Shown here in pieces: positions 8,306 to 17,381 of a stretch of DNA of 64,000 nucleotides. The notes below the pieces were generated by a model. That model had not been told where the DNA came from. It made no database searches and saw only the letters and a list, made by a program, of their open reading frames with translations. The DNA is taken from positions 682,001-746,000 of the forward strand of contig VLTN01000001.1 of the NCBI GenBank assembly GCA_008330645.1. Direction: 5' to 3'. Source of the stretch: Cafeteria roenbergensis (lineage: Eukaryota; Sar; Bigyra; Bicosoecida; Cafeteriaceae). Every line of letters starts with the position of its first letter. The first letter of the stretch is position 1. Position numbers and translations under genes: made by a program.

Positions 8306-11218
8306 TCAATAGCGAGACCCGCCACGGCCACCGCCACGGCCACGGCCACCGCCACGGCCACCGCCACGGCCACCGCCACGGCCACCGCCACGGCCACCGC
8401 CGCCGCCACGCCAGGAGCCGCCCCCGCCGCGGCCGCCCCCGCCGCGGCCACCACCGCCACGGCCACCGCCACGGCCACCGCCGCCGCCACGCCAGGAGCC
8501 GCCGCCGCCGCGGCCACCCCCGCCACGGCCGCCGCCGCGGCCACCCCCGCGGCCACCCCCCCCCCAGGAGCCGCCCCCGCCTCCGTCGCGGCCGGCGAAT
8601 CTGCTGCCGCCTCCCCACGAGCTGCCGCCCCGGCCGAAGCTGTCGCCGTCGTCGCCGAATCCGCCCCTTCGGTCGCCGCGCCCGCCTGCGTCCTTGACCG
8701 GCTCTAGCAGATAGTCGTCCTCGCCCAACGCGTCGCCCGACTCACCTACATCGCTGGTTCGGGCCATGGCGGCACCAGCTGCACCGGCGTCGAAGCCGAA
8801 CGTCTGCGTCCAGCCTGCCACCGGCCCAGCCGATGGGTCGCGGCGGGGTCGCTTGCCGCCCCTGCCGCCATCGGCACCGCCGCCTGAAGCGGCGGCAGCA
8901 GCCGCCGCCTCCTCCTCGTCCTCGTCGTCCATCGACCGAGGCACCCAGGCCCGCGCCCTGTCCATATCCACCGTCGGGCCCTCCGCCAGCGCATAGTCCT
9001 GCGCGGTCTGGCCAGCGCCGGCCCCAGCAGCGGGCGCCGGCTCTGCCGTCGCGTCGCCGTCCTGTCCCCGCGCGGCTACCTCGAGGAGGGCGAGGAGGTC
9101 GAGGCCGGCTCCGCGGACCGCCGCTACCGCGCCGAGCTGCACCAGTGCCACGGCGTGCTTCGAGGCCTCGCCGCCCTTGGGGGGCGTGGAGGCTGCAGCC
9201 GCAAGCAGGGCTCGGCTTCCCACTTCGGAGGGGGCTGCGCGGCCTAGGGTGTCCAGGGCGCTGTTGGCGGGCAGGCTGTCGAGGGTCACCGCGGCGCCGG
9301 GAACGCGCAGGAGGGCGGCAGACACGGGCTTGACGTCGGCGAGGGTGGTCCCCGACGGGTCGCTGAGAGGGTGGTGACCGCGAGGGCGCTTACCCGGGCG
9401 AGTGCGCGACGGAGCCTCCTTGGCGGCGGCCGCCGCCGCAGCTGCCGCCGCCGTCCGCGCGGCAGCGGCCCGGCGACGAGACTCCGTCGCGGCCAGCTCG
9501 GCGAAGGTGAGGGCTGCGGAGGCATCGAGGTCCATCGGCGGGCGGTCAAGGCTGCGCTCAAACATGCCGCAGCGCTGGGCGACGGAGCTGTGCCAGTGGC
9601 GGCGGAGGGCCACAAGCTCCCAGAGCTGCGATGCCGAGGCGAAGGACGCCGCTGGGTCTGCAGCGGAGGGGTCGTACGGGTCGGCCGCTGCAGCGGCGGC
9701 GGTCGCGGCCGCCTCTTCTGCTGCTGCGGCGGCGGCCTGAGCAGAGCTGTCCATGCCAACGCCCCGCGCGGCCTCCATGACGGCCACTGCGGCGGCCTTG
9801 GGTCCCGCCCGGATGAGGTCGCCCCTGTGAATCATGGTTGCGAGCGATGGGTGGGCCTTGAGGATGTTGTAGATGGCGGGGACGGCGAATATCGCGGCGG
9901 GGGTGGGGCTGGCCAGCGCCGCTCGAGCGAGGCGCTTGGCGAAGGCGGCGGCGAGGTTTGCGGCCAGCGCCGGCGAGCCGAGGAAGAGCGCGAGAAGGCG
10001 GAGGAAGCGGGGGCGGAACGGGGAGGAGAGCGCCGCGGGGGTGACGAGTGCGTAGAGCCTGGCGTAGAAGCCCGGGTAGTCGAGGCCGTGGCGGGTTGTG
10101 AGCAGGAAGATACCGCGGAGAGCCAGCATGGCGGCCTCGTTGGCGCCGGTGCCTGCTCCGCCGTCGTAGGCCTTGGTGAAGAAGTCCGCGAGACGCAGGG
10201 GGCGGTCGAAGTGGGAGAGCACCTTCTCGGACGGCAGAGCCGTCAGGACGGCGAGTAGGGCGCGGCGGGGCATGTCCAGCCGGAGTGTCGCCATCCACGC
10301 GTCCTCGAAGGCTCGGCGCTGCTCGGACAGGGGCGGCGCCGACGTCGACCTCCCTGCACCTGCAGAGCCAGATGCGGCGGCCTGGTGGCCGGAGTCGCTG
10401 TCGTCCGAGTCACTGTCGTCGTCGGAGGCGTCACTGTCATCGTCCGAGGCGTCGTCGTCGTCGCCGCCGCCGCGGGCTGCGCCGGGGAGGCCAGGGAGGC
10501 CGCCCGAGCGCGCGTGGCGAACGAGCGTGCGCTCCGCCGCGGCCTCGCCCTCAGACGCCGGGAGCTCCACACCCATGAGCACGCGGGCGAGGCGCTCTGC
10601 CACCACTGCGGGACCCGCGTTGGCCAGGGCCTCGGACCAGCCCTCGTCGTCCATGGCGCGTCTGGCGGCCTGGGAGCGGGCGGCGGTTGCGATGCGCACC
10701 ACGGCGGCGAGGGTGCACTGTCTGGCGTCGGGGTAGGCGACCAGGACGTCGCCCAGCAGCGCTGTGAGCACGTCGTCGGGGCAGGCGGCTGGACGGTCGG
10801 CCATCGCCCCGCCGCTCTCCAGCTGAGGCTGGGGGGGGCCCCCGAAGCAGACGGCGGCCAAGGCCCGGCGGAGGAGCACCCGGTCGATGGAGGCCGGGAC
10901 GGCGCCGCCGCGGGAGGCGGCCACGGCAGTGAGGCGCTCCGGGGCCCGGGCCGCCAGAAACGCGATGAGAGTGTTGCAGCAGGCGGCGCGCCACGAGGCG
11001 TGGGGGGAGTGCAGCCCCTCCAGGAGGGCTGCCTCCACGGCGGAGCGGCGGGCACGCAGCCAGATTGCGATCTTGTCGGCGCCCGCTGCTGCAGCAGGGC
11101 CGGAGGCCGCGGCGCGGCCGAGCGAAAGGCGACCTTGCAAAGAGAGCGCCAGCAGCAAGCGCCGCGCCGCGTGGAGGGCCTTGATGCGCACCTCCGGCTT
11201 GCTGCCGTCCGACGCCAT
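8306..11218 (-). CDS. NOC4: NOC4-like ribosome biogenesis protein with long RGG tail
   Basis: A single exon of 970 codons from ATG at 11218. Residues about 310-475 match the CBF/Noc domain of Noc4/NOC4L: LPSEKVLSHFDRPLRLADFF, then GLDYPGFYARLYALVTP, then RPRFLRLLALFL and AIYNILKAHPSLATMIHR. The typical Noc4 follow-on block (DPYDPSAADPAASFASASQL near residue 510) is present. In yeast and animals Noc4 pairs with Nop14 and is needed for 40S subunit assembly and export in the nucleolus. It differs by an N-terminal HEAT-like region with an acidic Asp/Ser run and a C-terminal extension of roughly 400 residues ending in about 100 residues of Arg-Gly-Gly repeats (8310-8650), as in nucleolar RNA-binding proteins such as fibrillarin. 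It is divergent from the PCIF1-like gene. Confidence 0.85.
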   Translation of the reverse strand: MASDGSKPEVRIKALHAARRLLLALSLQGRLSLGRAAASGPAAAAGADKIAIWLRARRSAVEAALLEGLHSPHASWRAACCNTLIAFLAARAPERLTAVAASRGGAVPASIDRVLLRRALAAVCFGGPPQPQLESGGAMADRPAACPDDVLTALLGDVLVAYPDARQCTLAAVVRIATAARSQAARRAMDDEGWSEALANAGPAVVAERLARVLMGVELPASEGEAAAERTLVRHARSGGLPGLPGAARGGGDDDDASDDDSDASDDDSDSDDSDSGHQAAASGSAGAGRSTSAPPLSEQRRAFEDAWMATLRLDMPRRALLAVLTALPSEKVLSHFDRPLRLADFFTKAYDGGAGTGANEAAMLALRGIFLLTTRHGLDYPGFYARLYALVTPAALSSPFRPRFLRLLALFLGSPALAANLAAAFAKRLARAALASPTPAAIFAVPAIYNILKAHPSLATMIHRGDLIRAGPKAAAVAVMEAARGVGMDSSAQAAAAAAEEAAATAAAAAADPYDPSAADPAASFASASQLWELVALRRHWHSSVAQRCGMFERSLDRPPMDLDASAALTFAELAATESRRRAAAARTAAAAAAAAAAKEAPSRTRPGKRPRGHHPLSDPSGTTLADVKPVSAALLRVPGAAVTLDSLPANSALDTLGRAAPSEVGSRALLAAAASTPPKGGEASKHAVALVQLGAVAAVRGAGLDLLALLEVAARGQDGDATAEPAPAAGAGAGQTAQDYALAEGPTVDMDRARAWVPRSMDDEDEEEAAAAAAASGGGADGGRGGKRPRRDPSAGPVAGWTQTFGFDAGAAGAAMARTSDVGESGDALGEDDYLLEPVKDAGGRGDRRGGFGDDGDSFGRGGSSWGGGSRFAGRDGGGGGSWGGGGRGGGRGGGRGGGGRGGGGSWRGGGGGRGGGRGGGGRGGGGRGGGGSWRGGGGGRGGGRGGGRGGGRGGGRGRGGGRGGSRY

Positions 11219-11708
11219 CGTGCGTACGATGGGCGCGAGCTCTGCGGTGGTGGAGGTGGTGCGTGTGCGTGCGGTGCAGGGGGGGGCGGGGTTGCGAGGC
11301 GAGGGGCGAGCGGGCTGCTGGGTGGCTTGCGCGGCCGTTGCAGCGCGTCAGCGCACGGATAAGCGGTCACCGCCACCGCCACCCTGCAAGATACCACCCG
11401 GCGTGCCGCCCCTGCCAGCTACACGCCTTGGGAATGCCCTGGTCAGCCGCTCGGAGCTGCCCTCGCGGCCGTAAGCTCACGCTTTACATTCGCAATGGAA
11501 GCCTCGCACGCAGCCTCTGCCGCCACGACCTCCTCGACAGATGCAAACACCTTCGGGGCAGGCATCGCGCCTGGCAGCGAGGCGTTGTGTCTCTCCTGGG
11601 CCCCGTCTCAGGCGCGCCGCCGCGCTGCGACGAGGAGGGTTGCCGTCGGCTCTGCCGGGGCTCTGCCCCGGCGGCAAGACGCATTCAAGGGCGGCGCACC
11701 GGGGCTCC
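11219..11708. promoter_or_regulatory. Shared divergent intergenic region, NOC4 and PCIF1-like genes
   Basis: About 490 bp separate the two start codons, which point away from each other, so both promoters should lie here. No TATA box or obvious repeated motif was seen. An in-frame ATG at 11541 upstream of the chosen PCIF1 start means part of this stretch might be translated. Confidence 0.4.
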
Positions 11709-13859
11709 ATGGCCGACAGCGCTCCCGCGCCCTCTGTAGAGAGAGCAACGAAGCGGCCACGGGAAGCGGGGGACGAGGGGCGCGCTCCTGAGGCGCCCAC
11801 CGCAATTGCACCCAAACGGTTGAGGCTTGAGCAGGGCAGCGGTCGCGATGTGGTGACCCAAGAGCGGGACGAGCGCCCAGATGCCGCAGCTGCGGCTGGT
11901 GATGCGCCCGCAGAGGAGGCGCGGCTGCTCGCGGGGCAAGACGAGGGGCTGGGCTTGGAGGCGTCTCGCGCAGAGGCCGCTGCTGCTGCGCCCGACAGGT
12001 TTGGCCCCAGCTTTGCAGCTCAAGGGCGTGACGAGCACCCAGAGGTTGCAGTCCTGCGGGCATGCGAAATCGCTCGTGTCCGGCTGCGGGCAGCGGAGGC
12101 GGTCGAGGACCTCCTCCGCACGGCGGGGAAGGGTCGGCGGCCAAACGTCTCTCGGACCGGCAGGCTGCGGCACATCGATACCAGGCGCACCAAGAGCGGG
12201 CGGGCGGCGGCGCAGCAAGGCGTCGCCATGGGCATGCAGGGAATGCTGGCGCGGTCCCAGCTGAGCCAGATGCTGGAGGAGCGGGCGGCGTGCGGCGCCG
12301 GGCGGCAGCCTGCCGACCCGCTGCTGCCCTCGCCCTCCCAGCCTGACCTCATGCTGGCCAAGGAAGTGAAGAAGCTGGTGGACGGGCTGGATCGCGACGA
12401 GGCCTGGGGTGTGGCGACATCGGTTGCCGGCTGGTTCCGCGAGGCTGCCGCCCGCGTCAAGGCCGCGGCGGATCGTTTGGCCGATGACGTGGCGGATGCC
12501 CAGAGCAGGGTGGAGTGGGTATGGCCTGCGCCAGAGCCCCGGGACGGATCCCCGGTGGGCGGAGGGAGCGAGTGGGGGCTGCTTCGGTTCCAGCCCGCGC
12601 AAGGGAGCGACGCGGCGTCGCTCCTGCGCGAGTGCTCAGCCATGGACGGCAAGTGGGTGCTGTCCGCGGCCAGGAGCGCCGCAATGGGGTCGCAGTTCAA
12701 GTCCGTGCTGGCAGGGCGGCGGGTGCGCAGCGGCGGCAGCGGCGGCAGCGGCGGCAGCGGTGACAGCTCCGACGGGCTGGAGGAGCTGGCCCGGCAAGTG
12801 ACCCGGCTCAACCCCTGTGTGGGCTTTGGGGAGCCCGAGGACTTCGTGGCTGGCGCTGGCGCTGGCGCTGGCGCTGGCGCTGGCGCTGGCGCTGGGCTGG
12901 CAGACCCCGAGTCGCCGGCCGCCGCTGGGCGGGAAGCGACTGGCGAGGAGGCGCCCGGCGGGTCCACGGCCTGCTCGGCCGCTCCCGCTCCTGCAATGGT
13001 TCTGTCGTTCCGCGTGCGCGTCAGCGCCATGGAGAAGCTTCGAGCGTTGCACCTGCGCTTCAGCGGCGGAGGGCTCGGCGCAGCCGCGGGAGGCTCCCAG
13101 GCGTCGCAAGCGAACCCCTCGCCGGGCCCGCGCTTCGACCAGCAGCTTCTCGCGAGGGCCTTTGCCGTGATCGCGCGGTACGAGGCGCTGGCCCGCACAA
13201 CATCCGGAAGCCAGGGTGCGGTCACTCACGCCGTGTTCGACTGGCTGGTTGAGCGCTGCGGGGCCAGCGCAGAGTGCTTTGCGAGCCCGCTCAACTGCTA
13301 CCTGCCCCGGTACTGCTCCGCCTTCCCTGATGTGGACGCCCACTTCGGTTCGCTCGGTTCCTTCTTTGACCTGGATGCTGCCAAGTTCCGAGGCACGTTC
13401 GAGTGCAACCCGCCGTTTACGAGCGAGCTGATGCTGGCCTGCGTCAAGCACTGCGTCAAGTGCTGCGAGGAGGCCAACGAAGCAGACGGCGCGGGCCCAG
13501 GAGAGCCTCTGACTTTCGTGGTGTTCACCCCTGCGTGGACCGACGACGAGTACGTCAGGCTGGCGCGCTCCTCCAGGGCGACAACGCACGAGGTGCGCGT
13601 GGCCCGGGCCGATCACGAGTACAGGGACGGGATGCAGCACGCTGCCGGGCGCGCAGTCTGGCGAGCCAATGTGGACAGCCTAGTCTTCGTGATTCAGAAC
13701 CGCGCCGGCTATGAGCAGTGGCACAGCGCGGGGAGGCTGCAAACGTTTGCGTCGGACATTCTCAGGGCCATGCAGCGACGAGAGGACGCCACCTCGGCCC
13801 TGTTGTGCCCCGCGCTGATGCAGCGCACTGACGAGCCAGTTGCCCCTGGCGTGCCGTGA
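11709..13859 (+). CDS. PCIF1: PCIF1/CAPAM-like cap-adenosine N6-methyltransferase
   Basis: A single exon. I start at ATG 11709 (context CTCCATGGCC, 716 aa); an in-frame ATG at 11541 would add 56 Arg-rich residues. The C-terminal ~280 residues match PCIF1: a helical lead-in (FRVRVSAMEKLRALHLRF), the conserved ASPLNCYLPRYCSAFPDVD block, FGSLGSFFD, and the catalytic NPPF motif at residues 567-570 (counted from 11709). PCIF1/CAPAM methylates N6 of a 2'-O-methyladenosine next to the mRNA cap to give m6Am, using S-adenosylmethionine. No WW domain for binding phosphorylated RNA polymerase II C-terminal domain was visible. The N-terminal half is Ala-rich, with a Gly-Ser run and a GCTGGC hexanucleotide repeat coding alternating Ala-Gly (about 12850-12897). 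Confidence 0.85.
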   Translation: MADSAPAPSVERATKRPREAGDEGRAPEAPTAIAPKRLRLEQGSGRDVVTQERDERPDAAAAAGDAPAEEARLLAGQDEGLGLEASRAEAAAAAPDRFGPSFAAQGRDEHPEVAVLRACEIARVRLRAAEAVEDLLRTAGKGRRPNVSRTGRLRHIDTRRTKSGRAAAQQGVAMGMQGMLARSQLSQMLEERAACGAGRQPADPLLPSPSQPDLMLAKEVKKLVDGLDRDEAWGVATSVAGWFREAAARVKAAADRLADDVADAQSRVEWVWPAPEPRDGSPVGGGSEWGLLRFQPAQGSDAASLLRECSAMDGKWVLSAARSAAMGSQFKSVLAGRRVRSGGSGGSGGSGDSSDGLEELARQVTRLNPCVGFGEPEDFVAGAGAGAGAGAGAGAGLADPESPAAAGREATGEEAPGGSTACSAAPAPAMVLSFRVRVSAMEKLRALHLRFSGGGLGAAAGGSQASQANPSPGPRFDQQLLARAFAVIARYEALARTTSGSQGAVTHAVFDWLVERCGASAECFASPLNCYLPRYCSAFPDVDAHFGSLGSFFDLDAAKFRGTFECNPPFTSELMLACVKHCVKCCEEANEADGAGPGEPLTFVVFTPAWTDDEYVRLARSSRATTHEVRVARADHEYRDGMQHAAGRAVWRANVDSLVFVIQNRAGYEQWHSAGRLQTFASDILRAMQRREDATSALLCPALMQRTDEPVAPGVP
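12850..12897 (+). repeat. GCTGGC hexanucleotide microsatellite inside PCIF1-like gene
   Basis: About eight tandem GCTGGC units encode an Ala-Gly run in the linker before the methyltransferase domain. Being a multiple of three, unit gain or loss would keep the frame. Confidence 0.85.
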
Positions 13860-14133
13860 GCGGACCGGCAGTCCCTGCACGCGAGGCCGCGTTGGAAGCG
13901 GCTCCGGCCTTTGCTGCGCGAAGCTGTGCAATCGGCGCTTCGCGGCGTCCGCGGTTGAGGTCCATTCGTCAGGCGAGCCTGGCTGGTCTGTGGACTCACG
14001 GCCAAGCAAACCGCGGGCGCAGCGGATGCGCTCGGTTCGGCATACTGGAAACACGAATATTTGCGGCATCACGCAGAATGCGCCCTGCCGCCTTGCTCTG
14101 ACACGCCACACTGCGTTGCCCAAGCAAGGTCAA

Positions 14134-15104
14134 ATGCCCCTGACCCAAGAGGAGATTGATGCATGCCGCGAAACGTTCATGGCATTCGACACAGATCGTT
14201 CGTGAGATCGCTGCCTGCGTGGCGCTGCGTTGACGAACCGAAACCGCTTCCGCCCCCCCCCCCCCTCCACCCCCCCCCGCCTTGGCCGACTCACCCCGCC
14301 CCGAGATGCCCCGCGTGTTCTGAACCGCAGGCAGACCATTGACGTGTGGGAGCTGCGCCAGGTGATGGAGGGTGAGAGGTCCTGGGCGTGTGACCCGGCG
14401 GCATCCTCAAGAGCTGCATTGCTTCGCCGCCACGCCGCTTGCCTGGTGTTCGAGTCATTTTGTTCTCGCCTGCGCGCCCCGTGCAGCAATGGGCCAGTCA
14501 CTGACGGAGGAAGAGCTGTTTCAGCTCATTGCAGAGGTGAGCTTCGACCGCAGAAGCTGCCCGCTTTCGCGCTCAAAAGTCCTCCGTTCGCCCGCGCTGC
14601 TCGTGCCATCTCGTGAGTGATCGCCCCTACTCGAGGTGCCTGCAGGTTGACTCTGATTTGAGCGGCAGCATTGACTTCGGGGAGTTCATCAGGGTCATCG
14701 AGAAGCAGAAGGAGCGCGCGTCCAAGTTTTCGGATGAGTCGGACATGATCGACGCCTACGTTGCGTGTGGCGGAAACGAGGACAAGTCGGGCTTCGGTGA
14801 GTGCCTTGCGGCCCCGGGCGTGGCCACAGAAAGGTCGATGTCCACTTGCACGCGCGCCCCAGCCGACGCGCCCTCTCCGTTCCCATTCCGGCGTGCGCGC
14901 CTCGCAGTGAAGAAGGAGACGCTGATCAAGATTATCAAGGACGACTTTGGCCTCAAAATCGACATTGAGGAGCTCATTCGCGCCATTGACGAGGACGACT
15001 CCGGCGAGGTGGAGTACGACGAGTTCAAGCTGCTCCTATCGCGAAGGCCGCCACCTGCCGCGTACGGGTCTCCGCACAGCTCTTCCGCTCGATTGGTTGA
15101 GTGA
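14134..15104 (+). CDS. Four-EF-hand protein, outer-arm dynein light chain-like, copy A (5 exons, 168 aa)
   Basis: Exons are 14134-14201, 14331-14371, 14487-14536, 14646-14796 and 14908-15104; phases match at every junction and all donors are GTGAG with AG acceptors. The product starts MPLTQEEIDACRETFMAFDT and has a calmodulin/troponin-C layout. EF loops are seen at DTDRSQTIDVWE, DSDLSGSIDFGE, a divergent third at the GGNEDKSG segment, and DEDDSGEVEYDE. The VACGGNEDKSG segment followed by KKETLIKIIKDDFG resembles the calcium-binding light chain (LC4-type) of axonemal outer-arm dynein, which would make it a calcium sensor of the flagellum; plain calmodulin-like or centrin-like is the alternative. 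A Pro/Ser-rich tail of about 20 residues follows the last loop. Intron 1 holds a long poly-C tract. A paralogue lies at 17382-18713. Confidence 0.8.
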
Positions 15105-15267
15105 TGGGCCGAGCGAGCGTGAGAGCGAGCACGCTGCAGTGCGTGTGGCAGTATGCTGGTCCGAATCCGTTTTCCTGCTTCGGCCTGCGCAGCGCGCCCC
15201 AGCTCCCCACCTCTCCGGCAGGCGGTCAGACACGCGCAACGGCCACAGTGCTGTCGCACCGCAGGCA

Positions 15268-17243
15268 TCACCGCCACCAGCCCTCCTTCTTCGCTCGCGT
15301 CAGGAGCTTTGCCCTGCCCAGAATGGTGCCCACGCTCTTCGCACCCGACTCCCGCAAGTGAGCTCCGAGAGCAGGGGCCGCAGCGCCCTTGAGCGGGGAC
15401 CGAATCGCGGCGGCGAGCGCCCTGGCTGCGAAGGACGACAGTGCCTCTTGACCCAGGTCGGCAAGGGGGACCCAGCGCCAGTCGCCCTCTGCCCTTGGCA
15501 CACTCGGCTCCGCGTCCGAGTCTATTGTCCAGTGCTCGCAGTGCACGGACACCTGTTGGGTGCTGCCCGAGAACACGTACTGGTAAGACGGCTCCGCCCA
15601 CGCGGCCAGCCGCTGGGCTTCCGGGGCACCAGCACGGCCCCATCGATGGCACTGCTCGCCGCAGCGCCGCCAGCCTCGCTTGCGCTGGCCTCCCGAGCGA
15701 GCCGCGGCAGTTTTGCGCCCGGGGACCCAGCCGCCACCGCTTCGGCCCTGGCCCGCTTCCCGGCCGCCTTGCCCCCGGCGGATACGAGCGTGATTCGCTG
15801 CGGCAGGTCCCACTGCCCAGACAGCAGGCCCGCCTCAGGCCGCCTTTGCAGCAGAATCCACCCTCCCTGGCCGCGACCCTGGCTTTGCAGCAAGAACACC
15901 GCTCTCGCGTCCACGTCCTCCTCTCGCGATACCGCCTTGATTGCCTTGGCCGGAAAGGCGCAAACCTCAACCGTGGGACCGCTTGGCCGCGGGCCTGCCT
16001 TCGCGCCGTGCCGCCCCAGGCCCAGATCCTCCACGTCCCCCACCTCAGTGCTCGCCGCCTCCAGCGGCGCGCCTGCGCGCTGCAGCGCGTACGCCCTACA
16101 CCTGTCGCTTACCGGGCAGTGGGCGCAGTCCGGCGTCTGGGGAGTGCACACCGTGGCTCCCAGCTCCATCAGCGCCTGGTTGAAGGCCCCCGGCCGCCGC
16201 AACGCAGCCTCCACAGACTCCCCGGGAGGCGACGGGCAGTCGCCTTCCGCCTTGGGCCTCGTCGGGGCAGCTGCCTCCGCTGCTGCCGCCGCAGCAGTCC
16301 CGGGCGCAGCCTGCGAAGCTGCGCGCCGCTCCTCGTCGCCTTGAAGCGCATCAGCGCTGGCGCCTTCGGGGTCGATGGGCTCCGCATCAGCGCGCGCTCG
16401 ACCTGCGGGGGAAGCGGCCGCTGCGCCGGCAGCAGCGCCGATCCTTCCCTCGTCGTTGTCAGCCGCGGGCCGCGCCGGGGCGGGCGGGACGAGTGCGGAG
16501 GCCACGGCCCAGCTGTACCGCTTGAGGTCCGGGTCGTTGGCCGCGCCCGGGCGGGCAGCCAGCCGGGCCACGACCCTGATCACGTTGCCGTCCACGATGG
16601 GCGCCTGTTTGTCGAACGCGATGGAGGCCACCGCGCCTGCGGTGTAGTCGCCGATGCCAGGCACCTCTTTGAGTCCTTCCACCGTCGTGGGCAGCTGCCC
16701 TCCCAGTGCGTCCCGCACGTGCCGCGCACCCTTGTGCAGTAGCCTCGCGCGGCGATAGTACCCCAGTCCCGCCCAGAGCGCCACTGCGTCCTCTTCGGGC
16801 GCGTCGGCAAGGCTTTGCGCAGTCGGGAAACGCTCCATCCATCGCAGGAAGTGCGGAATCACAGCCTCAACGCGCGTCTGCTGCAGCATGATCTCGCTAA
16901 CCCACGTGGCATAGCCGGACCGCGGCACTGGCGGGGCGGCAGGCGCGGCGTCAGCGGCCTTTCCGTCTTGCTCAGAAGGCTTTGCAGCCGCCTTGGGCTT
17001 GAACATGGCTGTCAGTGTCGGCTGCGACCTCCCCGACGAGCTGCGGTCTCTCCGCTTCTCAACCTCGCTTCGCGCCCCGCTGCCGGTGAACGGAGGCGCG
17101 TCGCCGCGCCAGGGCAGGCGTCTCCGGTTCGAATCGTACCACGTCAGGAGCGCCCGCCGCACGGCATCCACTCGCGCCGGGCCAAAATCGCGCAGCGCAG
17201 CCTCAGCCGCGGCTTGGCTCGCTGCTGGCGCACGTGCTGCCAT
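15268..17243 (-). CDS. MUTYH: MutY-type adenine DNA glycosylase with PIP-box-like insert; frame break near C-terminus
   Basis: Start ATG at 17243. The glycosylase domain keeps Glu117 (in SEIMLQQTRVE), the helix-hairpin-helix (VPGIGDYTAGA) and Asp218 (IVDGNVIRV); the 4Fe-4S cysteines are C366, C373, C376 and C382 (C-x6-C-x2-C-x5-C). MutY removes adenine opposite 8-oxoguanine. A Nudix-like C-terminal domain (LLSGQWDLP) follows. At about 15620-15645 the frame changes: the stretch EPSYQYVFSGSTQQVSVH through the stop at 15268 is in another frame. Either a single-base indel or a 23-nt intron (GTG...CAG, ending just before CGGCTGG) would join them. An insert after WRG carries QPTLTAMF (residues 74-81), close to a PCNA-interacting (PIP) box. 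A second Ala/Pro-rich insert of about 100 residues precedes the iron-sulfur cluster. It lies between and opposite to the two EF-hand genes. Confidence 0.85.
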
Positions 17244-17381
17244 TCCCGCGCGACCCGCGGGGCGCCAGCCCAGGGCAGCCGCGAGTGACCCTGCGCCGGC
17301 CGCCGTGGCAACTGGGGCGGCTCTGCCGCACGAGCGCCGGCGAACGGTCTGCCAGGCGCACCTGCGCGGCAGCCGTCCAGC

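Noticed and set aside
8233-8697. Plus-strand His/Arg- or Ala/Thr-repeat open frames opposite the NOC4 tail
   Set aside because: They are the reverse-strand reading of the Gly-Arg repeat codons; the NOC4 frame explains the repeat.
17125-17145. tRNA B-box-like word GGTTCGAATC
   Set aside because: It lies inside MutY coding sequence and no cloverleaf could be drawn around it.
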